A stretch of 64,000 nt of DNA from UBA1479 sp964012715 (GTDB lineage Bacteria; Pseudomonadota; Alphaproteobacteria; Rhodospirillales; Casp-alpha2): the NCBI GenBank assembly GCA_964012715.1, contig CAXGUG010000001.1:62001-126000 (forward strand), read 5' to 3'. The position numbers were made by a program, and so were the translations under genes. Position 1 is the stretch's first letter; every line of letters starts with the position of its first letter. This document shows positions 8,783 through 17,971 of the stretch, in pieces. The notes beneath the pieces are model-generated. The model was not told the origin of the DNA. It did no database searches and worked only from the letters and a program-made list of their open reading frames with translations.

Positions 8783-9748
8783 ATGTCAGGCACCACACGT
8801 CGAAATGCCTTCCGCCTCGCCCTTGCCGGTGCGCTTTGCGCCATTGCCGCCGGCGCCTCGACCCCGGCTGTTGCGGCCGACAAGGTCATCAAGGTCGGCA
8901 CCTTGAAACTGATCCACGGCATCACGCCGTACTTTTATGAAAAATTCGCCCCCGCCGGATACAAGATCCAGGTCGTACCGTTCGAAAGCCCGACCGACGG
9001 CAAAAACGCCGTGGTCACCGGCACGGTCGACTTCGGGATTTACGGCCTGGCCGCCGCCACCCTGGGGGCCGCCGCCGGCGAGCCGGTCGTCGTCGTCGCC
9101 GCCGCCTGCAACCGGGGCATGGCCGTGGTTTCCGGCGCCAAGTCGTCGATCAACACGATCAAGGACCTGAAGGGCAAGAAAGTCGGCATTTGGCCGGGCT
9201 CGACTCAGGAAGTCGTGATCCTGGACCGGCTGACCGCCGAAGGCATGACCATCAAGGACATCAAGCCGATCCGCGTGTCGTTCAGCGACATGGCCCCGGC
9301 ATTGGAGCGCGGTGACCTGGACGCCTATGTCGGCGCCGAGCCGGGCCCGGGCATCAGCCTGGCCAAGGGCGTCGGCAAGATCGTCGAGTATCCCTATTCG
9401 ACCCCGACCGGCTCGCTCAACATGGTGCTGACCACCAGCCAGGAAAAGATCGACAAGGATCCGGAACTGGTCATGACCCTGCTGACGATCCACAGCAAGG
9501 CCGCCGAATACGCCATGAAGACCCGCTCCGAATTCGTCGCCGTGGCGATGCAGAAGCTGGGCCAGCAGAAGGCCTCGATCGAAAAGGCCGCGCCCAACGT
9601 GGAGCTGACCTGGAAGATCGACGATCTGTTCCTGAAGCAGGCCAACTATTACGGCACGCAAATGCTGGGCAAGAAGCAGATCCGCCAGCTGCCCGACTAC
9701 GCGACGTTCATCAATCCGACCTTCGTCCGCAAGATCGCGGGCATGTAA
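8783..9748 (+). CDS. ABC transporter substrate-binding protein (NMT1/TauA type)
   Basis: 321 aa. Starts at ATG 8783 (AGGAG 7 bases upstream). A twin-arginine-like signal (TRRNAFRLALAGALC, cleavage near PAVAAD) sends it to the periplasm. The mature chain (VIKVGTLKLIHGITPYFYEKF, VTGTVDFGIYGLAAAT, LKGKKVGIWPGSTQEVV) matches the NMT1/THI5-SsuA-TauA binding-protein superfamily. These bind sulfonates, nitrate, pyrimidines or other small anions and heterocycles. The ligand is not readable from sequence. The downstream hydrolase suggests a compound with an amide or ester bond. Confidence 0.88.
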   Translation: MSGTTRRNAFRLALAGALCAIAAGASTPAVAADKVIKVGTLKLIHGITPYFYEKFAPAGYKIQVVPFESPTDGKNAVVTGTVDFGIYGLAAATLGAAAGEPVVVVAAACNRGMAVVSGAKSSINTIKDLKGKKVGIWPGSTQEVVILDRLTAEGMTIKDIKPIRVSFSDMAPALERGDLDAYVGAEPGPGISLAKGVGKIVEYPYSTPTGSLNMVLTTSQEKIDKDPELVMTLLTIHSKAAEYAMKTRSEFVAVAMQKLGQQKASIEKAAPNVELTWKIDDLFLKQANYYGTQMLGKKQIRQLPDYATFINPTFVRKIAGM

Positions 9749-9779
9749 TCCGCCAGTGAACCGCAACGAGGCGTCTCAC

Positions 9780-10643
9780 GTGAATTCTCCAATCGAAGAA
9801 AACAGTGCGGTTGCGCCCGGGGAAACTTCCCCGGCGCAATCGCCCCTTCGCCGCAAAGTCGTGCGGCGCATCAAGAAAATCGGCCTGGCCCTGGTCGTTC
9901 CTATCGCCCTGGTCGCGTTCTGGGAGCTGATGGTCCGCTGGACCGGCACCCGTCTGATCCCGCCGCCGGGCGACGTGTTGATCATGATGTGGGATTTCGC
10001 CTTCGGCGGCATCTACGACGACGGGTTCAGCGCCAGCCTACCGATCCATCTTTGGGTTTCCCTGCAACGCGTGTACGGCGGCTTCCTCGCCGCGGCGCTG
10101 GTCGGCATTCCGCTGGGCGTGGCCCTCGGCCGCTCGCAGTTGCTGCGCGACATGCTCGACCCGACCCTGTCGCTGCTGCGCCCCATTCCGGTTACCGCCT
10201 GGTTGCCGCTGTCGATGATCTTCTTCGGCCTGGGGCCCAAGTCGGCGGTGTTCCTGGTTTTCCTGGGCGCGTTCTATCCGATCCTTCTGAACACCGTGTT
10301 CGGCGTTAAATCGGTCGATCAACGCCTGTTGGAAGCCGCGGCCATGCTGGGCTGCAAGGGCTCGCAACTGTTTCGCTCGGTGGTCCTTCCGGCGGCCACG
10401 CCCAACATCTTCAACGGCCTGCGCCTGGGTCACGGCTTTGCCTGGATCCTGATCGTGGTCGGCGAAATGACCGGCGTGCCCGAAGGCCTGGGCGCCGTGA
10501 TCATGGATGGGCGGACCTTGTCGCGCACAGATCTGGTGATCACCGGAATGATCGTGATCGGCGTAACCGGATACCTGTCCGACCGCCTGATCATCGCCAT
10601 CAACAACCGCCTTCTGCGTTGGAGCCCCCAGCACAATGTCTGA
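9780..10643 (+). CDS. ABC transporter permease (SsuC/TauC type)
   Basis: 287 aa from GTG 9780, preferred because GAGG lies 8 bases upstream; a GTG at 9756 in the same frame has no ribosome site. One N-terminal membrane segment is followed by the binding-protein-dependent transport domain, including the EAA-like loop EAAAMLGCKGSQLFRSVVLP. The inner-membrane channel pairs with the next gene, whose start it overlaps by 8 bases. Same family as aliphatic sulfonate and taurine permeases. Confidence 0.88.
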   Translation: MNSPIEENSAVAPGETSPAQSPLRRKVVRRIKKIGLALVVPIALVAFWELMVRWTGTRLIPPPGDVLIMMWDFAFGGIYDDGFSASLPIHLWVSLQRVYGGFLAAALVGIPLGVALGRSQLLRDMLDPTLSLLRPIPVTAWLPLSMIFFGLGPKSAVFLVFLGAFYPILLNTVFGVKSVDQRLLEAAAMLGCKGSQLFRSVVLPAATPNIFNGLRLGHGFAWILIVVGEMTGVPEGLGAVIMDGRTLSRTDLVITGMIVIGVTGYLSDRLIIAINNRLLRWSPQHNV

Positions 10644-11457
10644 TACCCATACACCTCACGCCAACGACGCGCCGCCGGTGATCCGCATTGCCGGGCTGGA
10701 AAAATACTTCGATTCCGAGAAGGGCCGATTCCAGGCTTTGCGCGGCATCAACCTGGACATCCACCGCGGCGAATTCATCTGCCTGCTCGGCGCATCGGGC
10801 TGCGGCAAATCGACCCTGCTGCGGATCATCGCCGGGTTCGAAACCGCCAGCGCCGGCACGGCCTCCGCTTTCGGCAAGCCGGTGCAGGGACCGGGACCGG
10901 ACCGCGGCATCGTGTTTCAGGACTACGCCCTGTTCCCCTGGCTGACCGTCTACGAGAACATCGCCTTCGGGCCCAAGCATGCCGGGATGGGCAGCAAGGA
11001 AATCAAGCGCATCACCGACAAGTTCACCGAGATGGTCGGCCTGACGGAATTCGTCCACCACTACCCCAGTGAGCTTTCCGGCGGCATGAAGCAACGCGTC
11101 GCCATTGCCCGCGTGCTGGCCAACGACACCGACATCCTTCTGATGGACGAACCGTTCGGCGCGCTCGACGCCCTGACCCGGGCCAAGCTTCAGGAAGAGC
11201 TGCTGGATATCTGGCGGCAGACCAACCTGACCGTGATCTTCGTGACCCATTCGGTCGAGGAAGCCGTCGTACTGGCCGATCGCATCGTCGTCATGAGCGC
11301 CGGGCCCGGTCGGGTCGATTGCGACATGACGATCGACCTTCCGCGACCGCGCGACGTTTCGTCGGAAGACTTCAACGCCATTCGCCGCACCGTGGCGCAA
11401 CGGCTCAGCAGCAACCTTGCGCCGGGCCGCCGGCTGAAGAGCGGAGACGCCGCCTAA
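10636..11457 (+). CDS. ABC transporter ATP-binding protein (SsuB/TauB type)
   Basis: 273 aa. Walker A GASGCGKST, signature LSGGMKQR, Walker B ILLMDEPFGALD and H-loop VTHSVEEA are all intact, so it is a working NBD. It sits third in a binding protein-permease-ATPase operon with an 8-base overlap to the permease. The N-terminal 14 residues (SDTHTPHANDAPP) are extra and polar. It drives import of the unknown ligand of the protein encoded at 8783. Confidence 0.9.
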   Translation: MSDTHTPHANDAPPVIRIAGLEKYFDSEKGRFQALRGINLDIHRGEFICLLGASGCGKSTLLRIIAGFETASAGTASAFGKPVQGPGPDRGIVFQDYALFPWLTVYENIAFGPKHAGMGSKEIKRITDKFTEMVGLTEFVHHYPSELSGGMKQRVAIARVLANDTDILLMDEPFGALDALTRAKLQEELLDIWRQTNLTVIFVTHSVEEAVVLADRIVVMSAGPGRVDCDMTIDLPRPRDVSSEDFNAIRRTVAQRLSSNLAPGRRLKSGDAA

Positions 11458-11458
11458 G

Positions 11459-12346
11459 ATGCCTTCCACGACACCGACCACCGACCAGATGGCCGCCCCC
11501 TATCGCGGCATGGACAAGGCGCAGATCGACGCCGGATACAACAACAGCGCCGCCGTCGCCGACAGCGCCATCCGGGTCGAAAATTGGACCCGGCGCAGCG
11601 AAGCCGTGCGCGCCCAACCGACGGCCCGACTTGACCTGCGCTACGGGCCAAAGGAAAACAATCGGATCGACTTCTTTCCCACCACCTTGGGCAATTCCCC
11701 CGCTCCCTTGTTCGTATTCGTTCACGGCGGATATTGGTTCCGCAACAGCAAGGAAGTTTTCGCCCATGTGTCCGAAGGCCCCTGCGCCAACGGAATCAAC
11801 GTCGCGACCGTCGGCTATACGCTGGCCCCGGAAGCAAGCCTGTCCGAGATCACACAAGAAGTCAGCGACGCCATTTCCTTCCTCGCGGCGTCGGCGGATG
11901 AATTGGGTTTCGATCCGAATGCCATCATCGTCGGCGGCTGGTCCGCGGGCGGTCAGTTGGCGACGATTTCCGCCGACCACCCCAACGTCGCGGCGATCCT
12001 GTCGATCAGCGGCATTTTCGATCTGACACCGATCCGGCAAAGCTACATCGACGATGCCCTGTCGCTGACGTTCGAGGAGATCGAAACCCTGAGCCCACTG
12101 TTCAACCTGCCGAACAAGAACCTTCCCCTGCGGCTTTACGTGGGCGGCGGCGAGCTTCCGGAATTGAAACGACAGTCCTCGGCCTATACGGCGGCGGCGG
12201 TCGAACACGGCCTGTCGGCGGCGCTCGATGTCCTGGGCCGGCACAACCACTTCACCATCATCGACGAATTGTCCGACAAGGAAGGCCTGATCACCCTGGG
12301 GCTGGTTCGATTGGTGCGGGATATCACCGCCGCACGCGCGGCCTGA
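11459..12346 (+). CDS. Alpha/beta hydrolase, arylformamidase (kynurenine formamidase)-like
   Basis: 295 aa, cytosolic. HGGYW (residues 89-93) forms the oxyanion region, and GWSAGG (159-165) holds the nucleophile Ser162. A late Asp and the His in GRHNHF complete a plausible triad. HGGYW plus GxSxG is typical of eukaryotic-type formamidases and related esterases of the BD-FAE group. It begins one base after the ATPase stop, so it is part of the transporter operon and may hydrolyse the imported compound. The substrate is not established. Confidence 0.8.
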   Translation: MPSTTPTTDQMAAPYRGMDKAQIDAGYNNSAAVADSAIRVENWTRRSEAVRAQPTARLDLRYGPKENNRIDFFPTTLGNSPAPLFVFVHGGYWFRNSKEVFAHVSEGPCANGINVATVGYTLAPEASLSEITQEVSDAISFLAASADELGFDPNAIIVGGWSAGGQLATISADHPNVAAILSISGIFDLTPIRQSYIDDALSLTFEEIETLSPLFNLPNKNLPLRLYVGGGELPELKRQSSAYTAAAVEHGLSAALDVLGRHNHFTIIDELSDKEGLITLGLVRLVRDITAARAA

Positions 12347-12363
12347 TCCTCACAACGTTACGC

Positions 12364-12396
12364 AAAGAAAAAGGCCGCCGCGAAACCGCGGCGGCC
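12364..12396 (-). terminator. Rho-independent terminator of the TcuA-like gene
   Basis: A 10-bp stem (GGCCGCCGCG with CGCGGCGGCC) closes a 4-base loop. Read on the minus strand it is followed by TTTTTCTTT. It lies 25 bases past the stop of the flavoprotein ending at 12421. It may also limit read-through of the convergent hydrolase operon. Confidence 0.85.
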
Positions 12397-12420
12397 TCCA
12401 GTCCTTGCCGGTAACGACGG

Positions 12421-13908
12421 TCAGCCGTTGCCGGACGAATAGGCCGCGGCGTTTTCGCCGGCGATCTTGCCGAAGACGGACCCGGCCATAAGGCCGCTGC
12501 CGCCCGGATAGTTTTCGTAGAACAGGCCGCCGACCAGTTCGCCCGCCGCATACAGGCCGGGGATGGAATGGTCGCTGACGTCCTGAACCACGCCTTTTTC
12601 GTCGATCTTCAAGCCGCCGAAGGTGAAGGTCACCCCGGTCGTGGTGACGAAGGCTTCGAACGGGCCTTCGTTGATCGGAAGGGCCCAGTTGGTCTTGTTC
12701 GGGCTCAGCCCCTTGGTCGTCACGCCGTCCAAGATCGACGGGTTGAACTTGCCCGGCTGACAGGCGGCGTTGAACTCGTCGATCGTCGCCTTCAAGGTCG
12801 GCGGATCGATTTCCAACTCGGCGGCCAGTTCCTCAATCGTGTTGGCCGTGACCTTGGTCACCTGACGGATGCGGTATTCGTCGCGCAGCAGGGGAATGGT
12901 CTTCTGGTCGAAGATCTGGATCGCCGTGCGGTACGGCTGGCCCATGATCTCGCGACCGAACTTCACATAGGTGTGGTTGCGCAGGTCTTCGCCTTCGTCG
13001 ACGAAGCGCTTGCCCTTGAGGTTGACCATGATGCCCCAGGGGTAGGAGTGCTTCTGAAAGTTATCGAGCACTTCGTAGTCGCCATATTCATCGGACGAAA
13101 TGTCCCAACCGACCGAGTGGCAGCCGGACCAGTTGCCGTAGGGCCGAGCGCCAATGTCCATCGCCATGCGGATGCCGTCACCCATGTTGTGGCGGGTGCC
13201 GCGCACGCGGGCCAGGTCCCAGCCCGAGCCCAGATAGCGGGCACGCATTTCGGGGCTCGACTCGAACCCGCCGCAGGCCAGGATCACGGCCTTGGTCGGA
13301 ATTTCTTCGTAGCCCTTGGGGCCCCGCACTTCGATGCCCTGGATCGTACGATCCTGACCCTGGATCAGACGCACCGCGCCGGTCTCGTAACGGATGTCGC
13401 AGCCCATATCCTTGACGCGCTTGATCTCGGCCTCGACCAGACCGGCGCCGCCGCCGACGGCTTCGATGTTCACGCCACCGTAGAAGTGATGCTTGCCATC
13501 GACCAGGAACGACTGGCGACCGAACATCGGGATGAAGCGGATGCCGTGCTTACGCAGCCAGACCATGGTCGAGCGCGAATTGTCGATCAGACGCCAGGCC
13601 ATGTCTTCGTTGGCCTGATGGCGGGTGACCTTCATCAGCGCTTGATAGAACACGTCACGGTCATGAACCGGCAGCACGATCTGATCGCGCTCGGCATCGG
13701 ACAGATCGATCAGAACGTCGGAAGCCGCGTCTTCGATCCCGGAATGACAAAACCGGAAGCCACCGGCGGTGAAGTAAGAGTTGCCGCCCTTTTCGTGTTC
13801 GGGGGCTTTCTCGAGAATTAGAACCTCGGCGCCGTTTTCCCGCGCCGCCATCGCCGCGGACAAGGCGGCGTTCCCGGCCCCGACCACGACCACATCATAC
13901 TTGGACAT
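12421..13908 (-). CDS. FAD-dependent tricarballylate dehydrogenase / fumarate reductase-like flavoprotein (TcuA-like)
   Basis: 495 aa, cytosolic. FAD-binding GAGNAALSAAMAARENGA lies near the N terminus (residues 10-27). GGNSYFTAGGFR matches the FAD contact of the FRD/SDH flavoprotein family, and a C-terminal GLYAAGELVGGLFYENYPGGSG closes the fold. Overall it is closest to tricarballylate dehydrogenase TcuA. TcuA oxidises tricarballylate to cis-aconitate with the partner TcuB, but no tcuB is adjacent, so the substrate may differ. It is divergent from a LysR regulator that probably controls it. Confidence 0.8.
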   Translation of the reverse strand: MSKYDVVVVGAGNAALSAAMAARENGAEVLILEKAPEHEKGGNSYFTAGGFRFCHSGIEDAASDVLIDLSDAERDQIVLPVHDRDVFYQALMKVTRHQANEDMAWRLIDNSRSTMVWLRKHGIRFIPMFGRQSFLVDGKHHFYGGVNIEAVGGGAGLVEAEIKRVKDMGCDIRYETGAVRLIQGQDRTIQGIEVRGPKGYEEIPTKAVILACGGFESSPEMRARYLGSGWDLARVRGTRHNMGDGIRMAMDIGARPYGNWSGCHSVGWDISSDEYGDYEVLDNFQKHSYPWGIMVNLKGKRFVDEGEDLRNHTYVKFGREIMGQPYRTAIQIFDQKTIPLLRDEYRIRQVTKVTANTIEELAAELEIDPPTLKATIDEFNAACQPGKFNPSILDGVTTKGLSPNKTNWALPINEGPFEAFVTTTGVTFTFGGLKIDEKGVVQDVSDHSIPGLYAAGELVGGLFYENYPGGSGLMAGSVFGKIAGENAAAYSSGNG

Positions 13909-14032
13909 CTGCCTTTATCTCCTCTTTGCGTGGCGGCGGGGATTCCGCCCCAGCGCCGAGGAGGGATATTGCCTTTTGGCTTTTATGAAGTAAAATTCAA
14001 TAAATTAAACAGTTATGAAGAATAAATAATCA

Positions 14033-14953
14033 ATGAGCCGCCCCTACTCGCTCAAGGATATCGAGGTTTTCGTCAAGGTCGTGCGCCTGGGCAGCTTCAA
14101 GGACGTCGCCCGCGACCTGAACGTGACCCAATCGGCCCTGACCCAGCGCCTGAAAAAATTGGAAGACGCCCTGGGCGCGCGGCTGATCGACCGGACGACG
14201 CGCTCGGTCGCCCCGACCGCCGTGGGGCGCAGTTTCCTGCCTGCGGCGGAACGATTGTTGGCGCAGTTCGAACAGACCATCGACGATCTGGAAGACTTCA
14301 TTCACGTCCGACACGGCCGCGTCACCATCGCCAGCCTGATCTCGGTCGCGACCTATATCCTGCCGCAGACCATCCGCCGGTTCGCCGAACAGCATCCCGA
14401 CGTGGGCGTGCGCGTGATCGACGATTCCGAACAGGACATCGTCGAACATGTGCTGCAGGGCGAGGCCGAATTCGCCATCGACATGCGCACCGACGACAGC
14501 AACGACGACCCCGACCTGTCGTTCACCCCGGTGATGAAGGACCGGTTCGTGCTGGCCTGCCGGGCCGATCATCCGCTGGCCGAGGGCGGCCCCGTGCCCT
14601 GGCACGCCCTGGCCGAGATGCCGGTCATCATGCTGGGTCCGCGCAGCGGCACCAGCCGCCTGCTGACCACGCAATTCCCCAAGGGGCCGCGTCAGCACGA
14701 CTGGCGGTACGAGGTCCAGCACCTATCGACCATGGTCGGCTTTCTGGAGGCCGGAATGGGCGTCGGCGTCGTGCCCGCCATGACGATGCGCGGCCTGCGC
14801 GGCGACACATTGGTGCAAAGGCCGCTGGTCGATCCGGATTTCAGCCGCACCGTAGCCGTCGTGGAGCGCCGCGACGCGACGCTTTCGCCCGCGGCGCTAC
14901 GCCTTAAGACCTTGTTGCTAGAGGAATTTCAAGGGCTCACCCGCTCGGATTGA
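14033..14953 (+). CDS. LysR family transcriptional regulator, divergent from the TcuA-like gene
   Basis: 306 aa. Winged helix-turn-helix LKDIEVFVKVVRLGSFKDVA then LNVTQSALTQRLKKLEDALG; effector domain from about residue 90. The 124-base gap to the flavoprotein at 13908 is AT-rich near this start (TTATGAAG and TTCAATAA arms) and probably contains the shared operator. Divergent placement next to a TcuA-like flavoprotein parallels tcuR-tcuA in enteric bacteria, which supports a link but does not prove the effector. Confidence 0.87.
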   Translation: MSRPYSLKDIEVFVKVVRLGSFKDVARDLNVTQSALTQRLKKLEDALGARLIDRTTRSVAPTAVGRSFLPAAERLLAQFEQTIDDLEDFIHVRHGRVTIASLISVATYILPQTIRRFAEQHPDVGVRVIDDSEQDIVEHVLQGEAEFAIDMRTDDSNDDPDLSFTPVMKDRFVLACRADHPLAEGGPVPWHALAEMPVIMLGPRSGTSRLLTTQFPKGPRQHDWRYEVQHLSTMVGFLEAGMGVGVVPAMTMRGLRGDTLVQRPLVDPDFSRTVAVVERRDATLSPAALRLKTLLLEEFQGLTRSD

Positions 14954-15018
14954 TATCCTCAATCCTGGGCGCGTCGCGGGCCCAACAACGAATTTTCCTG
15001 GGAGGGAATACGCAGGCC

Positions 15019-15849
15019 ATGCTGATCGCACAACTGACCGACACCCATATCCGCGCACCGGGCGTGATCGCCATGGGTCGGGTCGATACCAATGCCATGC
15101 TGCGCGACGCCGTCGCCGACCTGGCCGGTCAGAACCCGGCGCCGGACGTCGTGATCGTCACCGGCGATTTGGTCGACCAGGGCACGCCGGATGAATATGC
15201 CGCCCTGCGCGATCTGTTGTTGCCGCTGACCCAGCCGGTGTTCCTGATCCCCGGCAACCACGACCATCGGGAAAATCTGCGCCAGGCCTTCCCCGACCAC
15301 CGCTATCTACCGGACGGACCTTTCCTGCAATACACCATCGACGATTACCCTTTGCGCCTGATCGCGCTGGACAGCCACGTGCCCGGGGCCAGCCATGGCG
15401 AGCTATGCGCCCAGCGCCTGTCCTGGTTGGAGCAAACGCTGGCCGACGCCCCGGACAAGCCGACGATCCTGTTCCTGCATCACCCACCGTTTCCAACAGG
15501 CTTGCACGGCATGGACGCCATTGCCTGCCGCGACGGCGCGGCCCTGGGCGATATCGTCGCCCGCTATCCCAATATCGAACGGGTGCTCTGCGGCCATCAT
15601 CACCGCGCGATCCAGGTTCGCTGGCGCGGGACCCTGGGCTGCGTCGCGCCCAGCACCGCGCACCAGATCGCCCTGGACCTGACGCCGGACATGCCCGCGC
15701 AATACAACATGGAGCCGCCCGGCTACATGCTGCATCTGTGGCGCGAAGGTACGGGCGTCATCACCCATACGGCTTTTACCAGAACCTATGACGGCCCCTA
15801 TTTCTTCCGCGAAAGCGACGCCGAGAAGGCCCGAGCCCTCAGGACATGA
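15019..15849 (+). CDS. Calcineurin-like metallophosphoesterase, CpdA (3',5'-cAMP phosphodiesterase)-like
   Basis: 276 aa from the ATG at 15019, after GGAGGG; a longer start overlapping the LysR gene is less likely. Metal motifs in order: DTHI, GDLVDQG, GNHDH, HHPPF and GHHHR, the full set for a binuclear phosphoesterase. The length and spacing fit CpdA, which hydrolyses cyclic AMP in the cytosol. Other class III cyclic nucleotide or phospholipid substrates are possible. Its 3' end overlaps the convergent fabI gene by 11 bases. Confidence 0.8.
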   Translation: MLIAQLTDTHIRAPGVIAMGRVDTNAMLRDAVADLAGQNPAPDVVIVTGDLVDQGTPDEYAALRDLLLPLTQPVFLIPGNHDHRENLRQAFPDHRYLPDGPFLQYTIDDYPLRLIALDSHVPGASHGELCAQRLSWLEQTLADAPDKPTILFLHHPPFPTGLHGMDAIACRDGAALGDIVARYPNIERVLCGHHHRAIQVRWRGTLGCVAPSTAHQIALDLTPDMPAQYNMEPPGYMLHLWREGTGVITHTAFTRTYDGPYFFRESDAEKARALRT

Positions 15850-16615
15850 TGTGGAAGCCGGCGTCGATGTAGGACACGTCGCCGGTAATCGACCGGGCGA
15901 AGTCCGATACCAGAAAGGCCGCCATGTCGCCGACTTCCTGGATCGTGACCAATTGCCGTTCCGGCGCCCGGGACTTGGCGTCGTCGATCAGGCGGTCGAA
16001 ATGGTCGATCCCCGATGCCGCCCGGGTTTCGATCGGCCCGGGGGACAGGGCGTTAACCCGAATACCGCCGGGGCCGAGTTCCGCCGCCAGATACCGGGTC
16101 GTCGCTTCCAACGCGGCCTTGACCGGCCCCATGACGTTGTAGCGGTCGACCACCTTTTCAGCCCCGTAATAACTGACCGTCAGCATGCTGCCGCCCGCCG
16201 CCATCAGCGGCTCGGCCAGGCGCGCCATGCGAATGAACGAATGGACCGAGACATCCATGGCCCGGGCGAACCCCGCCGACGAACAATCGACCACCCGACC
16301 GTGCAAATCCTCCATCGGGCAGAACGCGATGGAATGGAGAAGGAAATCCAATTTGCCCCATTGGCGTTCGACCGTGTCGAACACCGATTCCATCTGCCCC
16401 TCGGCTTCGACGTCGAGCGGCAGGAAAATCTCCGCCCCGACCGATTGAGCCACGGGGGCGACATAAGGCTCGGCCTTGGCGTTCAAATAGGTGATCGCCA
16501 GTTCGGCCCCGGCCTCGCGAAAGGCCCGGGCGCATCCGGCGGCGATGGAATGATCGTTGGCGATCCCAACGACCAAGCCTTTCTTGCCGCTCAACATTCC
16601 TGAAAATCCGTCCAT
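15839..16615 (-). CDS. fabI: Enoyl-[acyl-carrier-protein] reductase FabI
   Basis: 258 aa SDR-fold enzyme of type II fatty acid synthesis; it reduces enoyl-ACP with NAD(P)H. The cofactor loop GIANDHSIAAG (residues 17-27) is the FabI form. The catalytic Tyr-x6-Lys is YNVMGPVK, with the partner Tyr in SYYGAEK just before it. The C-terminal DVSYIDAGFH is typical. LSPGPIETRAASGI is intact. Monocistronic here. An alphaproteobacterium may carry more than one FabI, so this may be a paralogue. Confidence 0.88.
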   Translation of the reverse strand: MDGFSGMLSGKKGLVVGIANDHSIAAGCARAFREAGAELAITYLNAKAEPYVAPVAQSVGAEIFLPLDVEAEGQMESVFDTVERQWGKLDFLLHSIAFCPMEDLHGRVVDCSSAGFARAMDVSVHSFIRMARLAEPLMAAGGSMLTVSYYGAEKVVDRYNVMGPVKAALEATTRYLAAELGPGGIRVNALSPGPIETRAASGIDHFDRLIDDAKSRAPERQLVTIQEVGDMAAFLVSDFARSITGDVSYIDAGFHIMS

Positions 16616-16847
16616 GGTTCATCACCCCTGAAAACACGATTGGCGTTACCGTCGCGCGGTTATGCCAAGGGAAGATGAAATCGATATGACCCTGACATAA
16701 CCCGCGTGCGACAGCCCGCAGTTTTTCCTGCAAGCAGCGCGCAAACTATTACTTGGGGGAATCCTGGATCAGGCGTTGACCGCCTTTTGTTTTGTCGATG
16801 CGGCAGGCAATGCTTCCGGCATCTAGACCCGGACGAGCATGCCTGTG

Positions 16848-16872
16848 CCGATCCGTCATGTTAACGGATCGG
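16848..16872. repeat. Perfect 9-bp inverted repeat in the 16616-16936 gap
   Basis: CCGATCCGT and ACGGATCGG flank a 7-base loop. It lies 64 bases past the stop of the minus-strand DUF6455 gene. No U-tract follows on either strand, so it may be a factor-assisted terminator or an operator. Apart from this, I see nothing in the 320-base gap between fabI and the DUF6455 gene. Confidence 0.45.
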
Positions 16873-16936
16873 ATCATACGCGAACAATGAAACCTTTAAG
16901 ACCCCGGCCACGAACGCGGCGGCGGGGCGGCGTGCC

Positions 16937-17182
16937 TTACGCGGCGTCGGACAGATCGTCGAACAAGCGCGCGTTGGGACAGAACCACCGATAGTCCTCG
17001 GCGTTCGCCGCACCGGCCAGCCAGGCGAAGCAGGCATCCTTGCTTTCACAGTTCAGGCAACGGTCATTGGCCAAACGCATGGTCGCTTTCGGCACGGCAT
17101 CGGCCATTACGTCATGCATCTTCAGCGCCTCGGACAAAAGGGGCGAACGGGAGGCTTCGGTCAGGGAGAAGTATTTGAACAT
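16937..17182 (-). CDS. DUF6455-like small cysteine protein
   Basis: 81 aa from the ATG at 17182 (GGAAG 6 bases upstream). The C-terminal half carries four cysteines, RCLNCESKDACFAWL and FCPNARLF, the pattern of the small alphaproteobacterial DUF6455 family. The Cys-x2-Cys-x4-Cys-x2-Trp plus CPN layout suggests metal or Fe-S binding, which is inference. The function is unknown. It is divergent from the universal stress protein gene. Confidence 0.72.
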   Translation of the reverse strand: MFKYFSLTEASRSPLLSEALKMHDVMADAVPKATMRLANDRCLNCESKDACFAWLAGAANAEDYRWFCPNARLFDDLSDAA

Positions 17183-17512
17183 CTGCGTCTTCCATGGGAG
17201 TGGATTGCCGCGACAATATCCCCGCCTATTCACCCCGCATTGATCCAGATCAGTTCTCACGACAATTGGTGCCATCGCCTTTCGGGGGCTGGCTGTATTT
17301 TGATTTGGTCAATTAGGTTACACTTATTCTTGGTTCGGATGCCCGCGCCCGCAAATTTTCGGCGCATGCACTGCTCAGAGGCGATCAAGGCGGAACCCGC
17401 CAGTCCGGACTTTCCAAGCGCAAAGTTGCGTTCACCCAAGACCGACGCAGGTCCTTCGGACCAACGGAAGGCCCAAGGACAAGCGCAAACACAACCAATG
17501 GGGATTCAGAGC
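17183..17512. promoter_or_regulatory. Divergent DUF6455 / universal-stress-protein control region
   Basis: This 330-base gap separates two divergent starts. It has a moderately AT-rich core at 17295-17335 (TTGATTTGGTCAAT then AGGTTACACTTATTC) that may hold a promoter. The near-palindrome there does not have FNR/Anr spacing. No convincing additional gene is seen. Confidence 0.4.
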
Positions 17513-17947
17513 ATGACAGAGAAATTCTTGGTTGCCATCGACGCCAGTCCCGGCAGCGAAAGGGCGCTTAAGGCCGCGATCGCCGTCGCAAAATCGTCGG
17601 GGGCCACGTTGGTCCTGGTCCATATCATCGAATGGTCACCGTTCAGCTTCCATACACCCGAGGAATTGGCCGAACGGCACAAACGCCGCGAGGACGAATT
17701 GGACCGGGCGAAAGAAGCCTTGCTCGGCCCCGCCGAAGCCGCCGCAAGCGCGGCCGGTGTGTCCTGCGAAAGCATCATCCGCCACGGCCATCCGGCGGAA
17801 ACCTTGGCCGAAGTCGCGACCGAAACCGGCGCGATGCAAATCTTCATCGGCCGCAAAGGCCGGTCAAAGGCTGGTCTGCTGCTGTTCGGCAGCGTTGCTT
17901 CGTCGCTGATTCAGATTTCGGCGGTTCCCGTAACCGTCGTTCCGTGA
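17513..17947 (+). CDS. Universal stress protein, UspA family
   Basis: 144 aa single-domain Usp. The ATG at 17513 is preferred because GGGGA lies 8 bases upstream. The sequence FLVAIDASPGSERALKAAIAVA gives the first strand and helix. The C-terminal GRKGRSKAGLLLFGSVASSL contains the G-x2-G-x(n)-G-[ST] ATP-binding pattern, so this is the nucleotide-binding (MJ0577) type. Cytosolic, usually a homodimer. It is followed four bases later by a symporter gene and may be co-transcribed. Confidence 0.87.
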   Translation: MTEKFLVAIDASPGSERALKAAIAVAKSSGATLVLVHIIEWSPFSFHTPEELAERHKRREDELDRAKEALLGPAEAAASAAGVSCESIIRHGHPAETLAEVATETGAMQIFIGRKGRSKAGLLLFGSVASSLIQISAVPVTVVP

Positions 17948-17971
17948 CGCATGATGATGTGGGGTAAAATC

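Noticed and set aside
12568..13821. Long open frame (417 codons) antisense to the TcuA-like gene
   Set aside because: It is a GC-rich mirror of a well-supported flavoprotein gene on the other strand and has no recognisable domain.
13935..13949. GGCGG-GGATT-CCGCC repeat upstream of the TcuA-like gene
   Set aside because: Five-base arms in GC-rich DNA are expected by chance, and the position is not typical for a LysR operator.
17300..17313. FNR/Anr-like site TTGATTTGGTCAAT upstream of the universal stress protein gene
   Set aside because: The TTGA and TCAA arms are separated by 5 bases; FNR-type sites need 6 (TTGAT-N4-ATCAA). One base off abolishes the dyad spacing, so it was not called.
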